From an uncultured Lachnospiraceae bacterium (GTDB taxonomy: Bacteria > Bacillota > Clostridia > Lachnospirales > Lachnospiraceae): 64,000 nucleotides of DNA. The stretch spans positions 33,987 to 97,986 of the forward strand of contig CAJUEW010000012.1 in assembly GCA_910585465.1 (NCBI GenBank), in the 5' to 3' direction. Positions 1 to 7,573 of the stretch are shown here, piece by piece. Every line of letters starts with the position of its first letter. Position 1 is the stretch's first letter. Position numbers and translations under genes: made by a program. Under the pieces are notes generated by a model. The model had not been told where the DNA came from and ran no database searches. It saw only the letters and a program-made list of their open reading frames with translations.

Positions 1-382
1 CCGCATGGCGGTCCTTAGGCCAAGGATCCGAAAAATTCAGATAGATCCGGTCTACCTCATGGGGAGCAAATACCTTTGTGATCGCTTCTGCATCCATTCG
101 GATAAAAAACAGGTTTTCAGGAGGCTCCTCCTCCCGTTCCAGCTTCTCCAAAGCCCGGAGCAGCACACTGGAATATTTCTCGATTCCCACATAATTAATC
201 TCCGGGTTGGCCTTTGCCAAAGCCATAATAAATTTTCCTTTACCCATTCCAATCTCAATATGAACAGGATGATCATTTCCAAAAATCTCATGCCAGCTCC
301 CGGCCCTTTTCTCTTCCTCATGAATCACATGGGGGCTCCCGGCAATCACTTCTCTGGAGCCTCTGATATTTCTTAAACGCAA
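1..382 (-). CDS. trmB: tRNA (guanine-N7-)-methyltransferase, 5' part (cut by window edge)
   Basis: Only the first ~127 codons are present; the gene runs off the left edge. The product would methylate G46 in the variable loop of tRNAs using S-adenosylmethionine. The translated start reads LRLRNIRGSRE, then the SAM-binding segment EIGMGKGKF, the YVGIEKYSS segment, and NFSDPWPKDRH, the diagnostic TrmB motif near the catalytic site. The start is a TTG (380-382), because no ATG fits the homologous N-terminus and an AGGAGA ribosome site lies about 8 nt upstream. It stands alone in its transcription unit as far as visible, after a long AT-rich gap. Family assignment is firm; the start codon is inferred from the ribosome site. 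Confidence 0.9.
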   Translation of the reverse strand, partial: MRLRNIRGSREVIAGSPHVIHEEEKRAGSWHEIFGNDHPVHIEIGMGKGKFIMALAKANPEINYVGIEKYSSVLLRALEKLEREEEPPENLFFIRMDAEAITKVFAPHEVDRIYLNFSDPWPKDRHA

Positions 383-879
383 CGTAATTATCTCCTGATT
401 TTTAATTATTAATGGTATTATTTTACACGATTGTCCCCAAATTGAAAAGGGCATCTTTAAAAATTACATTTTGTAATAACTCAGCATTCTTAAAAAATTC
501 AGACAATAATATACAAATTTTGACATTTTAAATGTCAAGGCAAATTTTCAGTTTTTTTAAAATTGGAAGTATTTTATTACTTAATCACAAAACATTTGTT
601 TTTTTATCCACCGTGTATAAACACACTTTTTAACACCCAAAATGTGGATAATGGGGATAACTTTGTGAATAACTTTAATTTATCCATATTTCCCGGACCA
701 AAAAATGTGGATAACTTTATAGTATTATGGGGGGAACTTTTGATAACTTTCTTTTTCCACTAAGTCATACCGCCTTTTTTGTGCATAATGACTATTCGGA
801 ACAATTTTTAAATATCTTTCAAAAAAATATATTCCCTGATAATTTACATCATTTTATGCAAATTCAAGGCAAAATAATA
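383..879. other. AT-rich intergenic region with DnaA-box cluster
   Basis: No gene is visible in this ~500-bp gap between trmB and the rubrerythrin terminator. It is strongly AT-rich. It holds a perfect palindrome at 520-538 (TTGACATTT-T-AAATGTCAA), whose minus-strand half supplies a possible -35 for trmB with TATATT-like sequence downstream, and a dense group of DnaA-box-like 9-mers at 604-714 described separately. Short ORFs here show no homology or codon pattern that I recognise. Confidence 0.6.
604..714. promoter_or_regulatory. DnaA-box cluster outside oriC
   Basis: Within 111 bp there are two perfect copies of TGTGGATAA (643-651, 706-714), one TGTGAATAA (664-672, still fitting TTATNCACA), and three single-mismatch copies: TTATCCACC (604-612), TGGGGATAA (652-660) and TTATCCATA (680-688). 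Several continue as ...ATAACTTT, so the repeated unit is longer than the 9-mer. The density equals or exceeds that at the dnaA locus 54 kb away. Known precedent: B. subtilis has DnaA-box clusters outside oriC that titrate DnaA and restrain initiation. Whether this one titrates, regulates trmB, or unwinds is inference. Confidence 0.65.
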
Positions 880-902
880 GGGTATGGTTTTCAACCATAC
901 CC
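880..902 (-). terminator. Rho-independent terminator of rubrerythrin gene
   Basis: A perfect 10-bp stem (GGGTATGGTT / AACCATACCC) with a 3-nt loop lies 40 bp beyond the rubrerythrin stop. Read on the minus strand it is followed by TATTATTTT. Confidence 0.75.
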
Positions 903-941
903 CGAAAATTGCGAAAAATTTTAGTTTTAAACGCTTGTCAA

Positions 942-1484
942 TTACCCAAAATATCTCTTCAGAAGTCCTGCAAAGGCCTTTCCATGTCTTGCCTCGTCAC
1001 GGGCCATCTCATGCACCGTATCATGAATTGCGTCAAGGTTAGCTGCTTTTGCGCGCTTTGCAAGATCAAACTTACCAGCGGTAGCTCCATTCTCTGCCGC
1101 TACACGCATCTCCAGATTCTTCTTTGTACTGTCAGTTACAACCTCGCCTAACAGCTCAGCGAATTTTGCAGCGTGTTCAGCCTCTTCATAAGCTGCTTTT
1201 TCCCAATAAAGACCGATTTCCGGATATCCTTCTCTGTGAGCAACGCGTGCCATAGCAAGATACATACCAACCTCGGAACATTCTCCGTTAAAGTTTGCTC
1301 TTAAGTCCTCGATAATGTCCTCACTTACTCCCTGAGCCACGCCTACTACGTGTTCAGCAGCCCAGGTCATACCCTCTTCCTGCTTGTTGAACTTACTTGC
1401 CGGTACTCCGCACTGAGGACATTTCTCCGGTGCTGTCTCGCCTTCGTGAACATAACCGCATACGCTGCATACAAATTTTGCCAT
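942..1484 (-). CDS. rbr: Reverse rubrerythrin (N-terminal rubredoxin + ferritin-like domain)
   Basis: 180-residue non-heme iron protein that reduces hydrogen peroxide (and, in clostridia, oxygen) in the cytoplasm of anaerobes. The rubredoxin centre is at the N-terminus: Cys6, Cys9, Cys22, Cys25. The ferritin-like four-helix domain follows, with diiron ligands E68, E101-x-x-H104, E131 and E164-x-x-H167. Classical rubrerythrins have the reverse domain order, so this is the 'reverse' type. A strong AAGGAG site precedes the ATG. It has its own sigma-A promoter directly over a PerR operator and sits just downstream of perR on the same strand, so it is very likely a PerR-repressed peroxide-defence gene. 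It ends at a clear terminator. Confident in family; electron donor not visible here. Confidence 0.93.
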   Translation of the reverse strand: MAKFVCSVCGYVHEGETAPEKCPQCGVPASKFNKQEEGMTWAAEHVVGVAQGVSEDIIEDLRANFNGECSEVGMYLAMARVAHREGYPEIGLYWEKAAYEEAEHAAKFAELLGEVVTDSTKKNLEMRVAAENGATAGKFDLAKRAKAANLDAIHDTVHEMARDEARHGKAFAGLLKRYFG

Positions 1485-1520
1485 AGTTTTTTATCTCCTT
1501 TTTAAATTATTATTTTACAA

Positions 1521-1555
1521 AAATAACAGTAATGATTACTGTTATTTGTATTATA
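1521..1555 (-). promoter_or_regulatory. PerR operator and -10 of rbr promoter
   Basis: Positions 1521-1547 form a perfect 13-1-13 inverted repeat (AAATAACAGTAAT-g-mirror), matching the PerR-box core NTAATNATTAN. It lies immediately downstream of a minus-strand TATAAT (1550-1555), which is spaced 17 nt from TTGACA (1573-1578). The operator would therefore cover the transcription start, giving repression until peroxide oxidises PerR. Confidence 0.82.
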
Positions 1556-1581
1556 CCTGCCATGAAATATTCTGTCAATAC

Positions 1582-1971
1582 TTAATTCAAATTTCTTCCG
1601 CAGGAGTTACAGATTCCATAAAATTTCATCCTGCATTCTTCAACCTTTCCCAGGTGCCTGAATAAATCCTTATTTTCCACAAAATTTTCCACAGGAAGCA
1701 TCACATCCATTACCCGCCCGCACTTCCGGCAGATAAAATGACCATGAGGCGTCAGCTTTGCATCAAAACGGTCCGCTCCATCAGTTGTCACCCTTTTTAT
1801 TTCTCCAAGTTCTATTAATAAGGAAAGGTTCCGATACACTGTCCCAAGACTGATATTGGGAAACTCTTCACGGATACTGGTATAAACCATATCAGCAGTG
1901 GGATGGTCCTCCCGGCTGTGCAGATACTTTTTAATGGATTCTCTCTGTCTGCTGTATTTCAGTACCGCCAT
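1582..1971 (-). CDS. perR: Fur-family peroxide-stress repressor PerR
   Basis: 129-residue DNA-binding metalloregulator. Residues ~20-60 form the winged helix (HPTADMVY, then ISLGTVYRNL recognition helix). The metal residues of PerR are all present: D70, H76, H78 and D89 for the regulatory iron/manganese site, and Cys81-x-x-Cys84 with Cys121-x-x-Cys124 for structural zinc. D89 aligns with the aspartate that makes B. subtilis PerR peroxide-sensitive rather than Fur-like, which supports the PerR call. It is autoregulated in all likelihood: an operator copy lies over its own promoter. The adjoining rbr gene is its obvious target. The His residues that PerR oxidises are retained. Confidence 0.88.
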   Translation of the reverse strand: MAVLKYSRQRESIKKYLHSREDHPTADMVYTSIREEFPNISLGTVYRNLSLLIELGEIKRVTTDGADRFDAKLTPHGHFICRKCGRVMDVMLPVENFVENKDLFRHLGKVEECRMKFYGICNSCGRNLN

Positions 1972-1989
1972 ACTGTTCTTCCTTTCAAA

Positions 1990-2039
1990 ACAATAATGAT
2001 TACTGTAATTAGTTTATTGGAAGTTAGAAAATTTGTCAA
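1990..2039 (-). promoter_or_regulatory. perR promoter with PerR operator
   Basis: Minus-strand TTGACA (2034-2039), 17-nt spacer, TAAACT (2011-2016), followed at 1990-2006 by ACAATAAT-g-ATTACTGT, an inverted repeat with one mismatch that matches the operator before rbr. This indicates negative autoregulation. Confidence 0.72.
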
Positions 2040-2097
2040 TGTACTTTTTATTTCATAACAAGGTTTTATGGAATTTTAATGAAATAAGATCTAATCA

Positions 2098-2126
2098 TTG
2101 ACAAGTATAAAATGGATTGTTATAAT
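2098..2126 (+). promoter_or_regulatory. Sigma-A promoter of the NlpC/P60 gene
   Basis: TTGACA (2098-2103), exactly 17 nt, then TATAAT (2121-2126): a perfect consensus promoter, leaving a leader of about 60 nt before the start codon. Confidence 0.8.
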
Positions 2127-2193
2127 CTACTTATGATTTGTAATAATTTCGTAATAATTTGACTAAAATTTGTAAATATTTTAGGGGGTACAT

Positions 2194-3288
2194 ATGATGT
2201 TAAAAAAAGTAATGACGGTTGCGCTGGCTGCCAGTATATTTACAGTCAGCTCAATAAGCGCGGATGCTGCGCAAATCTCTCTGGCACTGGTAGGCGGCAT
2301 CTCTTCTTCTCTAAACGAGTCGTCTACATCCGATGATAAAATGGCCGAGGTTTTAGATGAAGTGGTAAAAGATAATTATACCGGAATGTGTATTGCAAAG
2401 GTTACTAATTATGTAAATGTCCGCAGTGAACCAAATGAAGAAAGTGAAGTGCTCGGAAAACTCTTTGATAAATCTGTAGGAACTGTGGAGGGAGAGGAGA
2501 ATGGATGGTATCTCGTCACCTCCGGCAAGGTAAATGGCTATGTAAAAGCTGAATTTGTTGTTATTGGTGCAGAGGCGGAGGCTCTGGCTGAAGAGGTCGG
2601 CACAAAAATGGCGGTTGTAACTACAGAGACCTTAAGAGTCCGGCAGGAGGCAACTACCGATTCCTCAATTCTTGGCCTGATTCCAATGGAAGAAGAACTG
2701 GTGGTAGTGGATGAGACAGAGGATTTCGTTAAGGTAGCCATTGAGGAAGGCGACGGATGGGTTTCCAAAGACTATGTGAGCTTAAAAACAGATTATGTCT
2801 ACGCAGAATCCCGTGAGGAAGAAGAAGCCCGTCTGGCAAAGGAAGAAGCCGAAAGAGCCGCTGCAAATAAAGCCGCTGCTTCCAAAGTAAGAAACAGCAG
2901 CTCCGGTAATGAATCTGCTCCTCTGGGCAACGGAGGCGGAAGCGCATCCGGTAACGCAGTAGCAAGCTTTGCTTCCCAGTTTGTCGGCAATCCTTATGTA
3001 TATGGTGGTACAAGCCTCACCAACGGAGCCGACTGTTCCGGATTTGTTATGAGTGTATATGCAAACTTCGGCGTAGGACTTCCCCACAGCTCCAGTGCTT
3101 TAAGAAGCGCGGGATACGGTGTCAGTCTGGCGGACGCACAGCCTGGCGACATTATCTGCTACAGTGGTCATGTGGCTATCTACGTTGGAAACAACACCAT
3201 TGTACATGCAAGCACTGCCGCTACCGGTATTAAATATACCTCGCCGGCAAACTATAAGAACATACTTGCAGTAAGAAGAATCTTCTAA
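2194..3288 (+). CDS. Secreted SH3-domain NlpC/P60 peptidoglycan hydrolase
   Basis: 364-residue exported endopeptidase expected to cut stem peptides of peptidoglycan. It has a signal peptide (residues 1-~25, ending ADA). Two bacterial SH3 wall-binding repeats follow (about 65-122 and 136-195, each with a VNVRSEP / LRVRQEA type motif), then an Ala/Glu-rich linker (~205-250), then the C-terminal NlpC/P60 domain. Catalytic residues are Cys281 (ADCSGFV), His326 (SGHVAIYV) and His338 (VHAS). An AGGGGG ribosome site precedes two adjacent ATGs (2194 and 2197); either could be used. It has its own consensus promoter and terminator. The linker resembles those in gut Clostridia autolysins; no exact paralogue name is justified. 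Confidence 0.9.
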   Translation: MMLKKVMTVALAASIFTVSSISADAAQISLALVGGISSSLNESSTSDDKMAEVLDEVVKDNYTGMCIAKVTNYVNVRSEPNEESEVLGKLFDKSVGTVEGEENGWYLVTSGKVNGYVKAEFVVIGAEAEALAEEVGTKMAVVTTETLRVRQEATTDSSILGLIPMEEELVVVDETEDFVKVAIEEGDGWVSKDYVSLKTDYVYAESREEEEARLAKEEAERAAANKAAASKVRNSSSGNESAPLGNGGGSASGNAVASFASQFVGNPYVYGGTSLTNGADCSGFVMSVYANFGVGLPHSSSALRSAGYGVSLADAQPGDIICYSGHVAIYVGNNTIVHASTAATGIKYTSPANYKNILAVRRIF

Positions 3289-3298
3289 ATTACATATA

Positions 3299-3333
3299 AC
3301 AAAAAAGCGAACCTGCGGGTTCGCTTTTTTATT
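3299..3333 (+). terminator. Terminator after NlpC/P60 gene
   Basis: AAAAAAGCGAACC-tgc-GGGTTCGCTTTTTT hairpin. It has an A-tract before and a T-tract after, so it can serve both this gene and the convergent helicase gene ending at 3347. Confidence 0.88.
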
Positions 3334-3346
3334 GCCTGAGCTTATT

Positions 3347-4963
3347 CTATTTTGTCTCCGCCTTCTCTATAGAAACCCGGTTTCCTTTAATCTTGGCATG
3401 CTTCATGGATTTCAAAATCTGCTTATAGTATTTCTGGGGAACATCCACAAAAGAATATTTGTCAAACATATTAATTGACCCCACTGCTTTTCCCGGCATA
3501 CCTGATTCCCCGGCAAGCGCACCAAGAATATCTCCCGGCCTGAGCTTCTGCTTCTTTCCCACATTCAGGAACAGACGCACCATCTCGCCTTTTCTCTTTC
3601 TTCCTTTTTCCCGGCGTTCCGCCTCCCAGCTATACTGCTCCTGAGACAGCTCATCCTTCTGCTCTTCCAGAGAGTCTCCCAGCTCCGCCTTCAGGAAAGC
3701 CGCTGCCAAATCCATCGCTGTATAATCGCTCTGGTTCAGATATGCTTCAATGGCACGGATACTGGATGCCAAATCCTTCTCATCTATCGTCCGCTCCAAT
3801 TTCCTGAACACATGCTCCACCTTCATATTCGCCACATCATCCAGGGAAGGGATCGGCTGTGCCTTAATCTTCGTTTTACAATAGCGCTGAATATCCTTCA
3901 GCTTATAAACTTCTCTTCCTACAATAAAAGTAAAGGACTTTCCGGTTCTCCCCGCACGTCCGGTTCTCCCAATCCGGTGTACATAGTATTCGTCATCCTG
4001 AGGAAGATCATAGTTAAATACAGCCTCCACATCATCCACGTCAATTCCCCGGGCCGCCACATCCGTCGCCACCAGAATATCGGTATTGCCGTCCCGAAAG
4101 CCCTGCATCACACGGTCTCTCTGCATCTGCTTTAAATCCCCGTGAAGCCCTTCTGCAAAATATCCCCGATTCTGAAGCTCCAGAACCAATTCATCCACTT
4201 TCTTTTTTGTATTGCAGAAGATTAGCGACAGCTTTGGAGAATACAGATCCAGAAGCCTGCAAAGCACCTCATCTTTATTCTTTGGACGCACTTCATAATA
4301 ATACTGTTCAATATTCGGCACCGTCAGTTCCTTTTTCACAACCCTTACATGGACTGCCTTCTGCTGATAGGTCTCCGCAATCTCCATAATTGCCCGGGGC
4401 ATGGTGGCTGAGAACAGGACTGTCTGGCGAGTCTCGGGAGTATCTTTAAGAATTGTCTCAATATCCTCCCGGAACCCCATATTAAGCATCTCGTCCGCCT
4501 CATCCAGCACCACCGTATGGAGATCTCCTAAACGAATCGTATGGCGGCGCATATGATCCATAACACGTCCGGGAGTGCCGATAATAATCTGTACCCCTCC
4601 TTTCAGGGAACGAATCTGTTTACCGATATCCTGTCCTCCATAGATGGGAAGAATCTTAACCCCATGCATATATTTGGCCAGATTCCGAAGCTCCTCTGCC
4701 ACCTGAATCGCCAGCTCCCTGGTGGGACACAGAATAATCGCCTGTAATCTGCGGCTTTCCGCGTCTACCTTCTGAAGCAGCGGGATTCCAAAGGCCGCCG
4801 TCTTACCTGTGCCTGTCTGGGCCTGTCCAATCATATCCACACCTGACATCATCACCGGAATGGCCTGAGCCTGAATCGGCGTCGCTTCCTCAAACCCCAT
4901 ATCCTCCACAGCCCGGACAATTTCAGGATAAATTTCCATTTCTTCAAATCTCATTGTTTCCAT
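3347..4963 (-). CDS. DEAD-box ATP-dependent RNA helicase with DbpA-type RNA-binding domain
   Basis: 538-residue RNA helicase, probably acting in ribosome assembly or mRNA turnover. The helicase core is complete: Walker A AQTGTGKT (48-55), PTRELA (80-85), DEAD (154-157), SAT (185-187), and motif VI HRIGRTGR (329-336). After a charged helical region, the last ~75 residues (from about 462, VRLFLNVGKKQ onward) match the DbpA/CsdA RRM-like domain that binds structured rRNA. Members of this class are named DeaD, CsdA, CshA or DbpA in different species, and the sequence alone does not choose between them. It stands alone and converges on the shared terminator at 3299-3333. Confidence 0.9.
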   Translation of the reverse strand: METMRFEEMEIYPEIVRAVEDMGFEEATPIQAQAIPVMMSGVDMIGQAQTGTGKTAAFGIPLLQKVDAESRRLQAIILCPTRELAIQVAEELRNLAKYMHGVKILPIYGGQDIGKQIRSLKGGVQIIIGTPGRVMDHMRRHTIRLGDLHTVVLDEADEMLNMGFREDIETILKDTPETRQTVLFSATMPRAIMEIAETYQQKAVHVRVVKKELTVPNIEQYYYEVRPKNKDEVLCRLLDLYSPKLSLIFCNTKKKVDELVLELQNRGYFAEGLHGDLKQMQRDRVMQGFRDGNTDILVATDVAARGIDVDDVEAVFNYDLPQDDEYYVHRIGRTGRAGRTGKSFTFIVGREVYKLKDIQRYCKTKIKAQPIPSLDDVANMKVEHVFRKLERTIDEKDLASSIRAIEAYLNQSDYTAMDLAAAFLKAELGDSLEEQKDELSQEQYSWEAERREKGRKRKGEMVRLFLNVGKKQKLRPGDILGALAGESGMPGKAVGSINMFDKYSFVDVPQKYYKQILKSMKHAKIKGNRVSIEKAETK

Positions 4964-5099
4964 ATAAATATATAAATCCTCTCTTAAAATTACTAAAATT
5001 CACTTGTTTTTTTCTCAGTTTGTGCTATTATATATGAATAAAGCAATACATAGTTTTTAATACTACATATCATAAATACTTATATTAGGAGGCATTATT

Positions 5100-5747
5100 A
5101 TGACATTATCTATCAAAGATCCAGGCAGCGCCCTTACCCATTTTATCGGAATGATTCTGGCTGCCCTCGCATCCACCCCTCTGCTGGCAGTTGCGGCTTC
5201 CCGCAGTGACACCCTTACCGTACTGTCCCTTGCAGTATTCGCACTCAGCATGATTCTCCTCTATGGAGCAAGCACTATTTACCACACTCTTAATATTTCG
5301 GAGAAAGCCAATAAGGTTCTTCGGAAGGTGGATCATATGATGATTTTCATTCTGATCGCAGGCAGTTATACGCCCATCTGCGTCATCACACTGCGGGATT
5401 CTATCGGATATTCCCTTTTAGCCCTCGTGTGGGGGACAGCCGCTGCAGGCATCCTGATCAAAATGTTCTGGATTACCTGCCCCAAATGGTTTTCCTCCCT
5501 CATCTATATCTCCATGGGCTGGCTCTGTATCCTTGTGATGGTTCCGCTGGTAAAATCTCTTCCTGCAGCCGCCTTTGCATGGCTGATGGCAGGCGGAATT
5601 ATTTATACCATAGGAGGAATCATCTATGCGCTGAAGCTTTCTATCTTCAATGCAAAGCATCAGTTCTTCGGCTCCCATGAAATCTTCCATCTTTTTGTAA
5701 TGGCCGGAAGCCTGTGCCATTTTGTAGTCATGTTTTACATCGCCTGA
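5100..5747 (+). CDS. trhA: Hemolysin III / TrhA (PAQR-type) seven-helix membrane protein
   Basis: 215-residue integral membrane protein of the hemolysin III (YqfA/TrhA) family, a bacterial relative of the PAQR receptors. About seven hydrophobic segments are visible. The family's metal-site motifs are present: ASTIYH in the second helix region, KVDHMMIF after the third, and HEIFHLFVMAGSLCHF near the C-terminus (His-x3-His plus a later His). The ATG follows an AGGAGG site. The actual function is unsettled: haemolysis was shown for the Bacillus homologue, whereas work on other members points to membrane-energetics homeostasis. Single-gene unit, convergent with spoIIQ. Confidence 0.88.
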   Translation: MTLSIKDPGSALTHFIGMILAALASTPLLAVAASRSDTLTVLSLAVFALSMILLYGASTIYHTLNISEKANKVLRKVDHMMIFILIAGSYTPICVITLRDSIGYSLLALVWGTAAAGILIKMFWITCPKWFSSLIYISMGWLCILVMVPLVKSLPAAAFAWLMAGGIIYTIGGIIYALKLSIFNAKHQFFGSHEIFHLFVMAGSLCHFVVMFYIA

Positions 5748-5772
5748 TATACTATGTAAAGATGCAAAGCGG

Positions 5773-5805
5773 AACACTGAATGGTGTGCACACCAGACAG
5801 TGTTT
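5773..5805. terminator. Bidirectional hairpin between trhA and spoIIQ
   Basis: AACACTG ... CAGTGTT stem enclosing a second palindrome GGTGTGCACACC. Short T-rich sequence follows on either strand. It is positioned between convergent genes, as a shared terminator would be; the T-tract is weak. Confidence 0.5.
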
Positions 5806-5826
5806 CACTTTATATCTGTATAGGAG

Positions 5827-6621
5827 CTATTCTATAAAGCTCATTGGATTCACCGGATTTCCGTTCTTCAGAAGCTGAAAGTACAAATTGCTTCCCTCCA
5901 GCGTATAATACTTCGTCGGTTCACTTACATATCCAAGCAGTTCGCCTGCTTCCACAACGTCGCCTTCCTCGACTGCGACCTCCTTGAGCTGTCCGTAGAT
6001 TGCTTCATATTTGTTGCCCAGCTTCATCCTTATGGTGGTACCTGTCTCTTCATTCACACTGATTTCTCTGACTTCACCTGTGGCTGCGCATTGTACTTCA
6101 CTTCCTACCGGCGCGCTGATTACAATTGCGGGATGATACTTATACTGGTTCAGCGTGGAAAAATATATACTCTTATCCATACTGTAGTTCAGAATCACAT
6201 CGCCATCCACCGGCCACATAATCTTGCTGTCCTCTGCAAAGGAAAATAAATCTGCCTGCACCTGATCCCCTGCCGTTTCCATAGCTGCATCCTCTTCCGG
6301 TACTGCTTCCGCTAATTCCTCCGCAGGCTCCTCTGCCTGTGCAAGCTCCGCCTCACCGATCTCGTAAATATCCTCTTCTGTTTCGATTTTTGCCTCTTCT
6401 GTCTCTTTATCCTGTGTATCCGCCTGAGCGACTGTACCTTCTGAATTTGCTGCTTCCTTCTCCGGTTCCGGCTTCTCTTCTACCTGGGCGCTCTGTTTTG
6501 GAACACTTTTTTCCTGTTCCTGAGACAGTCCCTTCTGGTACTGATAAACCCCAAATATTCCTGATACAGAAAGCATGCAAAGGCACAGTGCAATCAAAAA
6601 TCCTTTTTGATTTTTATGCAT
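5827..6621 (-). CDS. spoIIQ: SpoIIQ-like LytM/M23 protein (engulfment channel)
   Basis: 264-residue forespore-side component of the SpoIIQ-SpoIIIAH channel across the engulfment membranes. It has a short cytoplasmic start (MHKNQKG), one membrane helix (~8-27), a Glu/Ala-rich low-complexity stalk (~35-135) and a C-terminal LytM domain (~140-264). The domain is catalytically degenerate: HxxxD reads HPAIV and HxH reads NLYF, so zinc hydrolysis is unlikely and a structural role is expected. The start at 6621 is chosen because AGAGGTGATG is its ribosome site; an in-frame ATG at 6639 lacks one. It lies 30 nt after spoIID, a pairing typical of Clostridia, and is probably under a sporulation sigma factor. 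Confidence 0.78.
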   Translation of the reverse strand: MHKNQKGFLIALCLCMLSVSGIFGVYQYQKGLSQEQEKSVPKQSAQVEEKPEPEKEAANSEGTVAQADTQDKETEEAKIETEEDIYEIGEAELAQAEEPAEELAEAVPEEDAAMETAGDQVQADLFSFAEDSKIMWPVDGDVILNYSMDKSIYFSTLNQYKYHPAIVISAPVGSEVQCAATGEVREISVNEETGTTIRMKLGNKYEAIYGQLKEVAVEEGDVVEAGELLGYVSEPTKYYTLEGSNLYFQLLKNGNPVNPMSFIE

Positions 6622-6651
6622 AACATCACCTCTGGTCATATTTTTACCAGA

Positions 6652-7467
6652 TCAGGGAATCGTTATACACTCGGCATTCTGATAAAATTTCTGAATGATC
6701 TCGGATACTCCTGCCCCCTCCTGCACCATGCAGTTTGCCGTATACAGACTGATACCAAATCCATGTCCGCTGCCCCTGGTTACAATCCGAATATTATCCT
6801 GTTCAGACTCTATCCAAAAACAGCTTGAAGCCAGATGAAGAAGGGAACGGAAATTCTCTCCGGCCCAGCTCTTTGACAGGCCTCCGGCCTTTGTTACATA
6901 CTCCTCCGGGTCTCTTTCCAGAACCAAATCTTCTAAAGCAAAATCCTTATCTGCATCAAGTGCATCTGTCAGCTCCTGTTCCGTCAGATAACAAATCTGA
7001 AGATAGGAATCCGACTCTTTATCCCTAGGGCACTCCACCGAGTTCACATATGCATACTCCTCTCCCAGCAGTGCACTGTCTCTTGTTATCCCGGCACTGA
7101 CCGCATGATATGGAAGCTCCCGATACTCTCCGTTTATCGTAATCACCTGGCCCTTTGTATGTAAAACCGCCTGATAAGCACGGTCATAAGTATCTCCATA
7201 CAACTCAAAAGCAGGAAGCTCCTGCACAGATGCTTCCTGTTCTCTTACGCAATCGGTCCTGTACAGTATTGCCATCAGCTCCAGAGTTCCGTCCTCCATC
7301 CAGGAGTAATCCTCCTTCATTAAACGGCACAATACCTGATATTCCAGCGAAGGAAGCTGCTCCTCCTGATTCATCCCCTGCCTTCCATTGACAAGCAGCG
7401 TCACCGTATATGGAAGGAACAAAATAAGGAATCCCATCGCAGCAATACTTTTCAAATATTTTCCCAT
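6652..7467 (-). CDS. spoIID: SpoIID-type peptidoglycan lytic transglycosylase
   Basis: 271-residue stage II sporulation protein D, which thins septal wall during engulfment. A membrane anchor occupies ~8-26 (AAMGFLILFLPYTVTLLV). The catalytic-region pattern around residues 45-72 (YQVLCRLMKED...YRTDCV) aligns to the family's ASEMP...ARTY stretch and keeps the glutamate. The family's C-terminal signature is present as RGSGHGFGISLYTANCMVQEGAG. The protein is about 70 residues shorter and clearly divergent compared with the B. subtilis one. It is first in a two-gene unit with spoIIQ, which supports the call strongly. Expected partners SpoIIM and SpoIIP are not in the window. Confidence 0.82.
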   Translation of the reverse strand: MGKYLKSIAAMGFLILFLPYTVTLLVNGRQGMNQEEQLPSLEYQVLCRLMKEDYSWMEDGTLELMAILYRTDCVREQEASVQELPAFELYGDTYDRAYQAVLHTKGQVITINGEYRELPYHAVSAGITRDSALLGEEYAYVNSVECPRDKESDSYLQICYLTEQELTDALDADKDFALEDLVLERDPEEYVTKAGGLSKSWAGENFRSLLHLASSCFWIESEQDNIRIVTRGSGHGFGISLYTANCMVQEGAGVSEIIQKFYQNAECITIP

Positions 7468-7534
7468 ATTAAGCCCTCTTTCCAGTCTATGAAAAGCAGG
7501 CTCTTCCTATACACAAAATGAAACCGGACATAAA

Positions 7535-7564
7535 CGGGCTGCGCAAAAGATTTCGCGCAGCCCA
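7535..7564 (-). terminator. Hairpin after glgP
   Basis: GGGCTGCGC ... GCGCAGCCC stem (7536-7544 / 7555-7563) lies just past the glgP stop, with a short T-containing tail on the minus strand. Confidence 0.65.
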
Positions 7565-7573
7565 TTGATAATT

